The notes under the pieces were generated by a model. That model was not told the DNA's origin. It did not search any database and was given only the letters and a program-made list of their open reading frames with translations. A stretch of DNA of 64,000 bases from Caulobacter segnis (GTDB lineage Bacteria; Pseudomonadota; Alphaproteobacteria; Caulobacterales; Caulobacteraceae), in the NCBI RefSeq assembly GCF_023935105.1, contig NZ_CP096040.1, positions 1-64,000 of the forward strand. Reading direction: 5' to 3'. Positions 42,181-53,379 of this stretch are shown one piece after another (within the stretch, counting starts at the first letter, position 1; each line of letters opens with the position of its first letter). Made by a program: the position numbers and the translations under genes.

Positions 42181-43074
42181 ATGAAGTCGCTCGCTTTCGT
42201 CGCCCTGGCCCTGGCGGGGATCTGCTGGGGTCTGGGCTTTCCCACCGGCAAGCTGATCCTGACGGAGACCGACGCGGCCCACATGGTGCTGCTGCGCTTC
42301 GCCGTGGCCGCCTTGGCCGCCGCGCCGTTCGCCCTGCGCCAACCCGAGGTGCGGGCGCTGTTCCGCTCGCCGGTCGTGCTGCTGGCGGGTGTGCTGTACG
42401 GCGTGGCCTTCATGGTCCAGTTCGAGGGCCTGGCCCATGTCAGCGTCACGGTCGCGGCCCTGCTGGTCGGGGCCATGCCGGCCCTGATCGCGGTCAGCGC
42501 CAAGGTGCTGGGCGAGAGAGTCTCGAAGATGTCGTGGGCCGGCGTCGCGGCGGCGACCCTGGGCGCGGCCCTGATCGCCGGCAAGCCCGACGGGGCCAGC
42601 TCGCCCTGGGGCGTGGCGCTGTCGATCGGCGCGCTGTTCCTGTTCCTGGCCTGGCTCCTGACCCTGCGGCGGGCCCCGAAGGCTCCCAACGCCATGGCCA
42701 TTCCGGCCGTGTCGATCATCGTGGCGGCCTTCACGGTGCTGCCGATCGCCTTGGTCATGCACGGCCCGCCGAAGCTGGACCTGACCGCGCCGGTCTGGGC
42801 CGCGATCCTGGCCCAGGGCGTATTGGCGACCCTGCTGGCCACCGCGGCTTGGCAGTACGGCGCCGCGCGCGTGGGCGCCGCCAGCGCCGGCGTGTTCATC
42901 AATATCGAGCCGCTGATCGGCGCGACCTGCGGCGTGCTGCTGTTCGGCGATCACCTGACCGCCGCCTTGTTCGCGGGCGGCCTGCTGATCATCGGGGGCA
43001 GCTTCGCGGTGGTATTGGGCGAACGGCAGGCCCAGCCGGGCGAGCTGCAAGCGACGGTCGCGCCGACGCCTTAG
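42181..43074 (+). CDS. EamA/DMT-superfamily transporter
   Basis: A 297-aa protein with ten predicted TM helices in two EamA repeats (FVALALAGICWGLGFPTG at the start; GVFINIEPLIGATCGVLLFG near 250). Substrate unknown. ATG 42181 gives the canonical start. Its stop overlaps the convergent ccmB stop by 4 nt. Confidence 0.9.
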   Translation: MKSLAFVALALAGICWGLGFPTGKLILTETDAAHMVLLRFAVAALAAAPFALRQPEVRALFRSPVVLLAGVLYGVAFMVQFEGLAHVSVTVAALLVGAMPALIAVSAKVLGERVSKMSWAGVAAATLGAALIAGKPDGASSPWGVALSIGALFLFLAWLLTLRRAPKAPNAMAIPAVSIIVAAFTVLPIALVMHGPPKLDLTAPVWAAILAQGVLATLLATAAWQYGAARVGAASAGVFINIEPLIGATCGVLLFGDHLTAALFAGGLLIIGGSFAVVLGERQAQPGELQATVAPTP

Positions 43075-43736
43075 TCCAGGGCGTTGCGGCAGGCCGCGCC
43101 CATGGCCAGGGGCGAGAGCGCGACCGCCCCGACGCAATAGGCCAGCATCAGCATCAGGCCCCCTGTCCAGGGCAGGCCGGCCGTATAGCTGTCCAGCGCC
43201 CCGGCGCCGAAGATCACCGGCGGCGCGAACAGCGGCAGGACGATCACCGCCACCAGCAGGCCGCCGCGCTTGCTGCCCAGGGCCAGGGCCGCCCCCAGGC
43301 CGCCCAGGAAAGCGAAGGCCAGACCCCCGGCCAGGGCGCACAGCACCAGCAGCGGCACGACCTTGAGCTCGGCGCCCAGCATCAGGGCCGCGACCGGGGC
43401 GGCCAGGGCCAGCGGCGCGCCGGTGGCCAGCCACTGGGCCAGGCATTTGGCGACCGCCACGGCTTCCAGCGGCGCGGGGCCCAGGGCCAGCAGATCCAGG
43501 GCCCCGTCCTCGTAGTCGCGCTCGAACAGGCGCTCCAGCGACAATAGCGCGGCCAGGGCCAGGGCCAGCCAGGCGATGCCGGGGGCGATGGCGGCCAGGC
43601 GCTCGGGCGCGCGGCCGGCGGCCATCGGCAGCAGCACCACGACGCAGGCGTAGAAGGTCAGGGCCAGCAGCGGCCCGCCGCCCTTGCCCCAGGCCAGGGC
43701 CAGCTCGCGCCGCAGGAGGACGCCGAACGCCTTCAC
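43071..43736 (-). CDS. ccmB: Haem exporter permease CcmB
   Basis: A 221-aa permease with six TM helices. The conserved N-terminal block is [13 protein letters not shown], and [15 protein letters not shown] lies near residue 68. It forms the CcmAB ABC unit that powers haem release from CcmE. It overlaps ccmA by 4 nt (43733-43736). Confidence 0.93.
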   Translation of the reverse strand: MKAFGVLLRRELALAWGKGGGPLLALTFYACVVVLLPMAAGRAPERLAAIAPGIAWLALALAALLSLERLFERDYEDGALDLLALGPAPLEAVAVAKCLAQWLATGAPLALAAPVAALMLGAELKVVPLLVLCALAGGLAFAFLGGLGAALALGSKRGGLLVAVIVLPLFAPPVIFGAGALDSYTAGLPWTGGLMLMLAYCVGAVALSPLAMGAACRNALD

Positions 43737-44347
43737 GATCCGATCTCCACGCTACGGGCCGGGATCGGCAGCGGGTCGTGCACCGAGGCCAGGATCATGC
43801 CGCCGCCCGCCAGGTGCTCGGCCATCACGGCGCCGAACGCCGCGCGTTGGCCCGCGTCCAGCGGGGCCATCGGCTCGTCCAGCAGCCACAGCGCGCGAGG
43901 ACTGGCGGCCAGGCGGGCAAGGGCCAGGCGCCGGCGCTGGCCGGCCGACAGGCGGCGGACCTCCAGGTCCAGCAGGCGATTGAGATCGAAGCGCCCCGCC
44001 GCCGCGCGGGCGCTCTCTTCGGTTCCACCGGTCCACAGGGTCTGGAAGCGCAGCTCTTCCCAGGCCGTACGGCTGGATTTCAGCCCGTCCTGGTGGCCCA
44101 GCAGATGCAGCTGCTCGGCCCGCGCCGTATCGGCCTCGATCGGCCCCGCTTCACCCTCGAAGCCGACGGTTCCTTCGACCGGGCGCAGCAGGCCGGCGAC
44201 GGCGCGCAGCAGGCTGGTCTTGCCCGCCCCGTTGCGGCCGACAAGCACCGCCGCTTCGCCCGCGCCGAGCGTCAGATTCAGTTGCGAAAACAGCCGGCGT
44301 TCGCCCCGCGAAATCGCCAGATCCTTAATGAGAACAACTCTCAACAT
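43733..44347 (-). CDS. ccmA: Haem exporter ATP-binding protein CcmA
   Basis: A 204-aa ABC ATPase. Walker A is [10 protein letters not shown] near residue 37, the signature [15 protein letters not shown] near 135 and Walker [13 protein letters not shown] near 155. Short length is normal for CcmA. It is divergent from acnA across a 182-bp gap. Confidence 0.94.
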   Translation of the reverse strand: MLRVVLIKDLAISRGERRLFSQLNLTLGAGEAAVLVGRNGAGKTSLLRAVAGLLRPVEGTVGFEGEAGPIEADTARAEQLHLLGHQDGLKSSRTAWEELRFQTLWTGGTEESARAAAGRFDLNRLLDLEVRRLSAGQRRRLALARLAASPRALWLLDEPMAPLDAGQRAAFGAVMAEHLAGGGMILASVHDPLPIPARSVEIGS

Positions 44348-44529
44348 GCCAAGTCCCCGCGCGCGACATGGACGTTGCGCGGCGGTGGCGCTAAGAAGCG
44401 CGCGGTCGCCCCCCTCCAGTCGTTCAGGGTGGTACGCGGCGCGGAGGCGGAACCTGTGTGTCCCTTCCGATTTGCGCGTGATCCCGGGAGTGGTTTTCGG
44501 GCGGCCGTGGACAGAGAAGGATCCTCAGA

Positions 44530-47220
<2,691 letters not shown>

Positions 47221-47246
47221 GCGCGGCGTTCGACGCGTGAAAAGAG

Positions 47247-47280
47247 ACGGCCGGCTCCCTCGCGGAGCCGGCCGTTTTTC
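47247..47280 (+). terminator. Rho-independent terminator after acnA
   Basis: A 12-bp stem ACGGCCGGCTCC (47247-47258) / GGAGCCGGCCGT (47264-47275) with a 5-nt loop and TTTTT. Confidence 0.9.
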
Positions 47281-47391
47281 GTTGGCGCGGACCCCGGCGA
47301 CGATGTCTGGCCCGCTTTCTCCCCACATGACGTCGCTATTCACGGCCTCGTGAACGGATAAACCGGGCGTTCTTGGCTTAAGTGACCCGCA

Positions 47392-48159
47392 ATGCGTAAG
47401 GCCGCCCTCTCCCTGCTTTGCCTGGCCCTGTCCGGCGTCGCCACTTCCCTGTCGTGGGGACCCGCCGCCTGGAGCCAACCCGCGAGGGCCGTGGCGACCA
47501 GGGCGAAGACGCCTGTTGTCGTCGAGCTGTTCACCGCCCAGGGGTGCTCGTCCTGCGGCAAGGCCAACCAGCTGGCGGCCGACCTGTCCAAGCGCGACGG
47601 CGTGCTGGCCCTGACCTACGCGGTCGACTACTGGGACTATCTCGGCTGGAAGGACACCTTCGCCAAGCCGGCCTTCGCCGAGCGCCAGCGCGCCTACGCC
47701 AAGAAGTTCGCCCTGCGCGACGTGCCCACGCCCCAGATGGTGGTCGGCGGTCGCGTCCAGGCGTCCGGGACCAAGGCCGAGGCGGTCGAGGACCTGGTCA
47801 AGTCCGTGGAGCGCACGCCCCTGAACGCGCCGGACATGGAGTTCATCGGCAAGACCCGGGTCGCCGTCGGTTCGGGCCCCTCGCCACGCGGCGGCGGCGG
47901 CGAGGTCTGGCTGGTGCGCTACGACCCGCGCGAGCAGGACATCGTGGTCAAGCGGGGCGACAACAAGGGCCAGACCCTGATCCACCGCAACGTCGTGCGC
48001 GAACTGGTGCGTCTGGGCCCCTGGGCCGGCAAGCCCCGGCTCTATCGCCTGCCGACCGCCACCGGCGTCGACCCCGAGCTCGAGACGGTGATCCTGCTGC
48101 AGGGCGCCAAAGGCGGCCGCATCCTGGGGGTGCTGGAAACCTCCAAGCCCGAACGCTGA
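47392..48159 (+). CDS. DUF1223 secreted thioredoxin-like protein
   Basis: 255 aa: signal peptide (SLLCLALSGVATSLSWGPAA), then a thioredoxin-like DUF1223 domain with the redox motif FTAQGCSSCGKANQ (CxxC) near residue 50 and the block VDYWDYLGWKDTF. It is likely periplasmic. The partner is unknown; DUF1223 is often near acnA in Caulobacterales. Confidence 0.88.
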   Translation: MRKAALSLLCLALSGVATSLSWGPAAWSQPARAVATRAKTPVVVELFTAQGCSSCGKANQLAADLSKRDGVLALTYAVDYWDYLGWKDTFAKPAFAERQRAYAKKFALRDVPTPQMVVGGRVQASGTKAEAVEDLVKSVERTPLNAPDMEFIGKTRVAVGSGPSPRGGGGEVWLVRYDPREQDIVVKRGDNKGQTLIHRNVVRELVRLGPWAGKPRLYRLPTATGVDPELETVILLQGAKGGRILGVLETSKPER

Positions 48160-48175
48160 GTTTTTCGGAAGGCCA

Positions 48176-48268
48176 AAAGAAAACCCGCGCGGCTGGAGGG
48201 GATTAGCCGCGCGGGTCCTTTTGCATATCGACGACGAACGTCTCGTGACCGGGTGGGCTGGGGGGCTG
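48176..48268 (-). ncRNA. Candidate small RNA, unit B
   Basis: On the minus strand: CAGCCCCCCAG (48268-48258), then a stem CCCGCGCGGCT/AGCCGCGCGGG (48215-48205 with 48194-48184) whose 10-nt loop is AAUCCCCUCC, then TTTTCTTTT. The loop contains the 9-mer AUCCCCUCC shared with the 10.5-kb candidate. The same stem could also terminate DUF1223 on the plus strand (TCCTTTTG). The promoter is not clear; a GATAAC near 48305 is a weak -10. Length about 90-130 nt is inferred. Confidence 0.5.
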
Positions 48269-48403
48269 GACAGGACCCCGGTCCGCTCTTCGTCGACACT
48301 GTTGTTATCGCGGGCCGATCGGGCGAGGGCTGGGCCGAACAAAGGTTCTTTCTGGGCGCGCCGTGGCGGACTTGCGGCGACCTTTTCAGGAACGCCAAAA
48401 CGC

Positions 48404-48498
48404 AAAAAGCCCGCGCGGTGGGGGGAGGGTCCGCGCGGGCTCATTGGGGGAGGGGATATAGAGTTTGTCGGCTGACCGGCCCGCGATCTGGGGGGCTG
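48404..48498 (-). ncRNA. Candidate small RNA, unit A
   Basis: On the minus strand: CAGCCCCCCAG (48498-48488), UAUCCCCUCCCCC (48457-48445), then a stem AGCCCGCGCGG/CCGCGCGGGCT (48441-48431 with 48418-48408) with loop ACCCTCCCCCCA, then TTTTTGCG. No minus-strand protein gene ends here (the nearest ends at 49070), so this terminator needs another source transcript. A weak promoter, TTCGCC-16-GATAAA, ends at 48552. Same architecture as unit B. Confidence 0.5.
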
Positions 48499-48726
48499 GG
48501 GGGGCTGTTCAGGATCCGAGACCGAAGGATGTCCGATCAGCCGACGATGTCTTTATCGACCCGCAAACAGGCGGGCGAAGGACCGAATTAAGGTCATATC
48601 GAGGCGCACCGTGACCATGCCGTGTCATTTTGGGCGGGCGTGACCGACCGGACACGGATGAACGCAACGGCCCTATTTCCCCGCCCCGTCTGTTCCAATC
48701 GGCTGATTTGGGATTAGATTCCGGTG

Positions 48727-49059
48727 ATGGCCCTCGACACCCATCCCTCTTCGCCCAACGGCGTCGTCTTCTTCGAACGGCGTGAACTCGACCAGTTGAT
48801 GCGCCTCTATGGTCGCATGGTCGCGGCCGGCGAATGGCGCGACTACGGGATCGCGGGTCTCGCCGACCGGGCGGTGTTCTCGATCTTCCGCCACGCCGCC
48901 GAAGCACCGCTCTACCGCGTCGAGAAGCACCCGGCCCTGAGCCGCAAGCAAGGCGCCTGGGCGGTGTTCGGCCAGGGCGGCCAGATCCTCAAGCGCGGCC
49001 ATGAACTGACCCAGGTGCTGCGGCTGTTCGAGAAGGGCAAGTTCTCGGTCGTCGACTGA
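48727..49059 (+). CDS. DUF2794 domain-containing protein
   Basis: A 110-aa soluble protein spanning the DUF2794 domain (NGVVFFERRELDQLMRLYGR; PLYRVEKHPALSRKQGAWAV). Function unknown; conserved in alphaproteobacteria. TTAGAT (48714-48719) just before the ATG suggests a leaderless mRNA. A GANTC site at 48717-48721 overlaps that box, so methylation state could affect transcription. GTG 48724 is an alternative start. Confidence 0.88.
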   Translation: MALDTHPSSPNGVVFFERRELDQLMRLYGRMVAAGEWRDYGIAGLADRAVFSIFRHAAEAPLYRVEKHPALSRKQGAWAVFGQGGQILKRGHELTQVLRLFEKGKFSVVD

Positions 49060-49069
49060 GCCGCCCGAC

Positions 49070-49423
49070 CTAGAAAGAGAAGCCCAGCTTGGCGCCGACG
49101 AAGCGACCTTCGTTGTCGTAGCCCCGCGCCGCGCCGACGCCGCTAGTGTCCGCGCTGGGCTGGATGCCGCACAGCACGCCGACGCCGCCCGAAATCCCGC
49201 CTTCACGGCGCTCGATCGCGGTGCGGGCGACGCCTCTCGGCAGCGGGGTCGGCGCCTGGGCGTAGTTCAGCGGGACGGGCGCGACCGGCTTCAGGTTCAG
49301 CGGCGCCGACAGATTGGGGGCCTTTGTGATCGGCGGGTAGGCGGGGATCGTCTGGGCGTGGGCCCTGGCGGCGAACGTCAGGCCGACGGTAAGGCCGACG
49401 GTAAGGGCGAGCGCTCGGATCAT
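49070..49423 (-). CDS. Hypothetical secreted protein
   Basis: 117 aa from ATG 49423, which follows GGAGACGAC. A signal peptide (IRALALTVGLTVGLTFAARA) precedes a Pro/Ala-rich segment and GGISGGVGVLCGIQPS. The C-terminal GAKLGFSF ends in Phe like small outer-membrane proteins. The VGLTVGLT repeat in the signal is encoded by a 13-bp tandem repeat, an indel-prone site. No family recognised. Confidence 0.65.
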   Translation of the reverse strand: MIRALALTVGLTVGLTFAARAHAQTIPAYPPITKAPNLSAPLNLKPVAPVPLNYAQAPTPLPRGVARTAIERREGGISGGVGVLCGIQPSADTSGVGAARGYDNEGRFVGAKLGFSF

Positions 49424-49483
49424 CGTCGTCTCCATCGCCGTCAATGTGGGCCCGCCCCGGCCAAAGAGCCAGCGTGACCAAAG

Positions 49484-49512
49484 AAAAAGCCCCGGCGGTG
49501 TCCCGCCGGGGC
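49484..49512 (-). terminator. Rho-independent terminator after the Bax inhibitor-1 gene
   Basis: A 10-bp stem GCCCCGGCGG (49489-49498) / CCGCCGGGGC (49503-49512), TGTC loop, and on the minus strand TTTTTC. It lies 27 bp past the gene's stop. Confidence 0.8.
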
Positions 49513-49538
49513 CCGGTCTTTCGACCTCTCCGTCCGCC

Positions 49539-50291
49539 TTAGCGGCGGCTGCCCAGGATGCTGAGCAGGAATTGGAAGAGGTTGATAAAGTTCAGATAGA
49601 GGTTCAGCGCGCCGTAGTTGGTGGCCACCGCCATCGACTGCTGGTCGCCGCCCATCTGGTAGTAGGTCATCTTCAGACGCTGGGTGTCGTAGGCGATCAG
49701 GCCCGCGAAGATGAACACGCCCAGGATGCTGATGATGAAGCTCAGGCCCGGCAGATGCAGGAACATCTGGACCAGCGAAGCCAGCACCAGGCCGATCAGG
49801 CCCATGATCAGGAAGCTGCCGAAGCCCGACAGGTCCTTCTTGGTCGTGTAGCCCACCAGGCTCAGGCCGCCGAAGGCGATGGCCGTGATCAGGAAGGTCG
49901 AGGCCACCGAGGCGCCGGTATAGGCCAGCAGCCACACGCCCGCGCCGGCGCCGATCGAGGCCACCAGCGCCCAGTACAGGATGCCCGACGAACGCGCCGT
50001 CGGGTTCTTCATGGCGAACATGGCGACCAGCATCATCGCCAGCGGGGCGAAGCGGATCACGGTGCCCAGCAGGGTGAAGCCGGCCAGGCGACCGTCCGGG
50101 GTCAGGACGTACAGCTGGTTGGCGATCGGCGCGTAGGCGCTGGTCGCGAAGGCCAGGACGGCCGACAGCAGGAGACCCAGCGCCACCTTGTTGTAGACGC
50201 CGAGCATGAAACTACGCAGGCCGGCGTCAACCGACATGTCGGCGCGATCCGCCGGGATCGAGCGCGCGTAGCCGCGGTTGAAGTCGTTCAT
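49539..50291 (-). CDS. Bax inhibitor-1/YccA-family membrane protein
   Basis: A 250-aa protein with seven TM helices. Family blocks are LRSFMLGVYNKVALGLLLSA near residue 25, and a C-terminal IFAGLIAYDTQRLKMTYYQ near 180 with the conserved acidic pair region. The family includes YccA, an FtsH modulator, and Ca2+-leak proteins. The start at ATG 50291 (MNDFNRGYARS) is preferred over 50321. Confidence 0.93.
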   Translation of the reverse strand: MNDFNRGYARSIPADRADMSVDAGLRSFMLGVYNKVALGLLLSAVLAFATSAYAPIANQLYVLTPDGRLAGFTLLGTVIRFAPLAMMLVAMFAMKNPTARSSGILYWALVASIGAGAGVWLLAYTGASVASTFLITAIAFGGLSLVGYTTKKDLSGFGSFLIMGLIGLVLASLVQMFLHLPGLSFIISILGVFIFAGLIAYDTQRLKMTYYQMGGDQQSMAVATNYGALNLYLNFINLFQFLLSILGSRR

Positions 50292-50500
50292 CGAATTAAG
50301 CCCTTGAGCTAGAGCGTCCACGGTGGACGCCCCCTGAATATCGGGTGTCCGGGGCGGTCGCGCAATCCCCTCACGAAAGTGTTCATGGTATGCATTCGTG
50401 AAAGCCGCTGATCATCGGCGCGCCTTGCGGGACAACGGCTGACGCCCTTAGAAAGCTTGCCTAACAACGCCTCCCATTGGGGCGAAAGAGGGGCTCGCCG

Positions 50501-51553
50501 ATGGAATACGCCAAGCTGGGTCGGACCGACGTGACCGTCTCGCGCTGTTGTCTGGGCACCATGACCTGGGGTTCGCAGAACTCCGAGGCCGAGGCTCACG
50601 AACAGATGGACTATGCTTTCTCGCGCGGCGTGACCTTCTGGGACACGGCCGAGATGTACGCCAGCCCGCCCAATCCCGAGACGCAAGGGCGGACGGAAGA
50701 GTACATCGGCTCGTGGCTGACCAAGACGGGCAAGCGATCGCAGATCGTGCTGGCCTCCAAGGTCGCGGGTCAGGGCGCGGCCTTCGGCGGCCTCTCCTGG
50801 ATGCGCAAGGACGGCGCGACGACTCGTCAGACCCGCGCCCAGATCGACGAGGCCGTCGAGGGCTCGCTGCGCCGCCTGAAGACCGACTATCTGGACCTCT
50901 ACCAGCTGCACTGGCCCGACCGGCGGGTGCGGGTGTTCGGCGGCCAGACCTACAAGGACTACGACCAGGACTTCGAGAGCTTCGGCGACATCCTCGAGGC
51001 GCTGGACGCGCATGTGAAAAAGGGCTCGATCCGCCATGTCGGCGTGTCGAACGAGTTCCCGTGGGGGGTCATGCGCTTCCTTGGAGAGAGCGAAGCCAAG
51101 GGTTTGCCGCGCGTCGCCTCCATCCAGAACGCCTACCACCTGGCCAACCGCACTTTCGAATACGGTCTGGCCGAGATCGCCATGCGCGAGCAGGTGGGTC
51201 TCCTGGCCTACTCGCCCCTGGCCCAGGGCCAGCTGACCGGCAAGTACCTGGATGGCGCCCTGCCGGAAGGCTCGCGCAAGGTGCTCTACAATCGGATGCA
51301 GCGCTACGAAGGGCCCGGCGCCCAGGAGGCTTTCCGCGCCTATGTGGACCTGGCCAAGGCGCACGGCCTCGACCCAGCCCAGCTGGCTCTGAAGTTCTGC
51401 GACGCCCGTCCGTTCGTGACCGCCACGATCATCGGCGCGACCTCGATGGCCCAGCTGAAGACCAATATCGACGCCTTCGACGTCCCCTGGACCGATGCGC
51501 TGGAAGACGCCGTCAACGCCATCCACGCCCGCCAGCCCAATCCGTGCCCCTAG
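50501..51553 (+). CDS. Aldo/keto reductase (Tas-like)
   Basis: A 350-aa NADPH-dependent reductase with the TIM-barrel tetrad: Asp and Tyr in FWDTAEMYASPPNP near residue 52 and Lys in VLASKVAGQ near 85. His lies in LYQLHWPDR near 130. An insertion after the Lys (GGLSWMRKDGATTRQTR) resembles E. coli Tas. Cofactor site GATSMAQLKTNIDAF is near 315. ATG 50501 has an AAAGAGG upstream. thpR follows after 13 nt. Confidence 0.92.
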   Translation: MEYAKLGRTDVTVSRCCLGTMTWGSQNSEAEAHEQMDYAFSRGVTFWDTAEMYASPPNPETQGRTEEYIGSWLTKTGKRSQIVLASKVAGQGAAFGGLSWMRKDGATTRQTRAQIDEAVEGSLRRLKTDYLDLYQLHWPDRRVRVFGGQTYKDYDQDFESFGDILEALDAHVKKGSIRHVGVSNEFPWGVMRFLGESEAKGLPRVASIQNAYHLANRTFEYGLAEIAMREQVGLLAYSPLAQGQLTGKYLDGALPEGSRKVLYNRMQRYEGPGAQEAFRAYVDLAKAHGLDPAQLALKFCDARPFVTATIIGATSMAQLKTNIDAFDVPWTDALEDAVNAIHARQPNPCP

Positions 51554-51566
51554 GCGTTATCGAGCG

Positions 51567-52103
51567 ATGATCCGCCTCTTCACCGCCATCGCCATCCCGC
51601 CGGAGATCGGCCAAGGCCTGCTCTCGCGCCAGCACGGGATCGAAGGCGCGCGGTGGCGGCCGCTGGAGGCGTTCCACATCACCCTGCGTTTCGTCGGTGA
51701 CGTGCAGGAGCCGGTGGCGGCCGATCTCGACGAGGCGCTGGCCGAGATCACCGCTCCGGCCTTCGACCTGGCGCTGACCGGCGTCGGGCATTTCGGCGAG
51801 GGCGCCGATCTCCACGCCGTCTGGGCCGGGGTCGAGGACAGCGCGCCACTACGCCGCCTGCAAAAGGCCAACGAAAGCGCCGCCCGCGCCGCCGAGCTGA
51901 AGCCCGAGACGCGGGTCTATACGCCCCATGTCACCCTGGCCTATCTGAAGCGTCCGGCGGTCCCGGAGGTCGGGGCGTGGATCCAGGCTCACAACCTGCT
52001 GCATTCGCCGGCCTTCCACGTCGACCGCTTCGGCCTCTATTCCAGCTGGCAGACCAGCGCGGGGTCGGCCTACCGGCTGGAACGGGAATATCCGCTGACC
52101 TAG
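51567..52103 (+). CDS. thpR: RNA 2',3'-cyclic phosphodiesterase
   Basis: A 178-aa 2H phosphoesterase. Two HxT motifs are in FHITLRFVGD near residue 38 and YTPHVTLAYLKRP near 120. It opens 2',3'-cyclic phosphates on RNA ends. The start MIRLFTAIAIP is standard. Its stop overlaps the convergent nitrobindin-like gene by 4 nt. Confidence 0.92.
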   Translation: MIRLFTAIAIPPEIGQGLLSRQHGIEGARWRPLEAFHITLRFVGDVQEPVAADLDEALAEITAPAFDLALTGVGHFGEGADLHAVWAGVEDSAPLRRLQKANESAARAAELKPETRVYTPHVTLAYLKRPAVPEVGAWIQAHNLLHSPAFHVDRFGLYSSWQTSAGSAYRLEREYPLT

Positions 52104-52789
52104 TCGTGGGTGATGGTCTGGAAGCCGTGGGCCTGGGCCAGCGTCGCTTCGCCTGCCGCGATCCGCGCCGACGGATTGGGCCGGGGCTCGGCGACCTTGG
52201 CCAGGGTGTTGCGGTCCACGTGTTTGAACGGTTCGTCGCGGCCCCGGACCTGCAGCATGGTCGTCGAGACATAGGACCAGCCGCCGTCGGCCTCGAACTT
52301 GACGTCCAGCTGGTAGGAATCCGTCCGGAACGCCCACTCCAGGAAGTCGGTCGAGCAGATGCCGTAGCCGGGCCCGCCCCGCTCGGCCCGAACCGTCAGA
52401 CCCCCGCCATTGTCCAGCGCCCGGCCGCTGGCCAGCGCCGTCTGGCCGCGGGGCAGGGCCAGGGTCTGCATGACCAGGCCCGTCTTGGGCTCGAACAGCC
52501 AGTAGCCGATCTGGTCGTGGAAGGTGGTGTCCTCATCCGAGGCGACGATGTGGACATGATAGCGCAGGCCGTAGAACAGCTGCGGCCCATTGGCCTGCGG
52601 GTCGATCGGCTGCATCTCGATGCGCTCGAGGAACTCGCGTCGCTCGGGACCCTCGGCCTTGGGATTGACGTCGACGCCCTTGCGACCTTCCCACGCGCCG
52701 GCCAGGCGCCGCAGCGGACCCAGATTGGCCAGGGTGTCCGGATCCACGTCCTCCGGTTCGGTGAAGATGTCGTCGGGAAAGTCGAACAT
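52100..52789 (-). CDS. FABP/nitrobindin-like haem-binding beta-barrel protein
   Basis: 229 aa. The barrel entry GAWEGRKGVDVNP follows LGPLRRL near residue 24, and QLFYGLRYHVHIVA and FHDQIGYWLFEP follow. Nitrobindins bind haem; the axial His assignment cannot be made safely here, and the typical GxWxGxG reads GAWEGRKG. ATG 52789 has GGAG 10 nt upstream. A GTG at 52867 would overlap the DUF2237 stop by 4 nt and is a real alternative. Confidence 0.8.
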   Translation of the reverse strand: MFDFPDDIFTEPEDVDPDTLANLGPLRRLAGAWEGRKGVDVNPKAEGPERREFLERIEMQPIDPQANGPQLFYGLRYHVHIVASDEDTTFHDQIGYWLFEPKTGLVMQTLALPRGQTALASGRALDNGGGLTVRAERGGPGYGICSTDFLEWAFRTDSYQLDVKFEADGGWSYVSTTMLQVRGRDEPFKHVDRNTLAKVAEPRPNPSARIAAGEATLAQAHGFQTITHD

Positions 52790-52863
52790 GTCGTCGTGGC
52801 TCCGGCCAAGCTTGGTGTTGGCTCTAGCGGGACGAGTCCTTTCGTCAAGCGCGAGTTGGCGGC

Positions 52864-53244
52864 TCACGCCACCGCGTGGTCCTTCAGCACGCCCAGGGGC
52901 ACGATCGCCAGCATCTCCTCATGGGTCGCCGCCAGCACCACCTGGGGGGCCATGCCGGCGTCGAGGGCCTCCTTCCACCGCCCGGCGCACAGGCACCAGC
53001 GGTCGCCGGCCTTCAGCCCCGGGAAGGCCAGTTCGGGCCGAGGCGTCGACAGGTCGTTGCCCTTGGCCTTGGAGAAGGCCAGGAAATCGTCGGTCATCAC
53101 CGCGCAGACGGTATGCAGGCCCAGGTCATGCGGTCCCGTCTCGCAACAGCCGTTGCGGTAGAAGCCGGTCACGGGGTCCAGGGAGCAGGCGGCGAGTTCG
53201 CCGCCCATGACATTCTTGGCGCTCTTGTCGTACCGCGTGCTCAT
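52864..53244 (-). CDS. DUF2237-family protein
   Basis: A 126-aa single-domain protein: NVMGGELAACSLDPVTGFYR near residue 11, CCETGPHDLGLHTVCAVMTD near 33 and GDRWCLCAGRW near 80. Five or more cysteines are conserved across the family; the biochemical role is unknown. A longer antisense-type frame upstream is a shadow of the malyl-CoA lyase gene. It probably forms an operon with the nitrobindin-like gene. Confidence 0.88.
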   Translation of the reverse strand: MSTRYDKSAKNVMGGELAACSLDPVTGFYRNGCCETGPHDLGLHTVCAVMTDDFLAFSKAKGNDLSTPRPELAFPGLKAGDRWCLCAGRWKEALDAGMAPQVVLAATHEEMLAIVPLGVLKDHAVA

Positions 53245-53319
53245 GCGGGTGATCCTAGACCCCAGGCGGGCGGCGCCAAGCGGCTTCGCGCTCGACGGCG
53301 CTTTTTGGTCGGAAGGCTT

Positions 53320-53336
53320 TTGCTGCGACGCAGCAA
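53320..53336. promoter_or_regulatory. Palindromic operator, PhaR-like
   Basis: TTGCTGCG-A-CGCAGCAA is a perfect 8-bp inverted repeat 43 bp before the CoA-ester lyase start. It contains CTGC-N3-GCAG, the half-site layout described for PhaR, the polyhydroxybutyrate-linked regulator of alphaproteobacteria. The identity of the regulator is inferred. Confidence 0.55.
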
Positions 53337-53379
53337 TGCTAAGGTCGCCACAACGCAGAAAACAAAGCAGGGGAGTTCC

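Larger units (their letters stand above)
48160..48726. other. 567-bp intergenic region with two sRNA-like units
   Basis: No convincing protein gene: open frames here are short, low-scoring and lack sites. On the minus strand two tandem units share the 11-mer CAGCCCCCCAG (48488-48498 and 48258-48268), a 43-47-nt gap, and a CCCGCGCGG-stem terminator with a CCCTCC loop. AATTAAGG at 48587 and GATTC at 48717-48721 lie nearer the DUF2794 gene. Confidence 0.6.

Noticed and set aside
48221..48591. Two overlapping short plus-strand frames in the acnA-DUF2794 gap
   Set aside because: They cross the terminator stems of the sRNA-like units, and their translations are Gly/Arg/Trp-rich without start signals.
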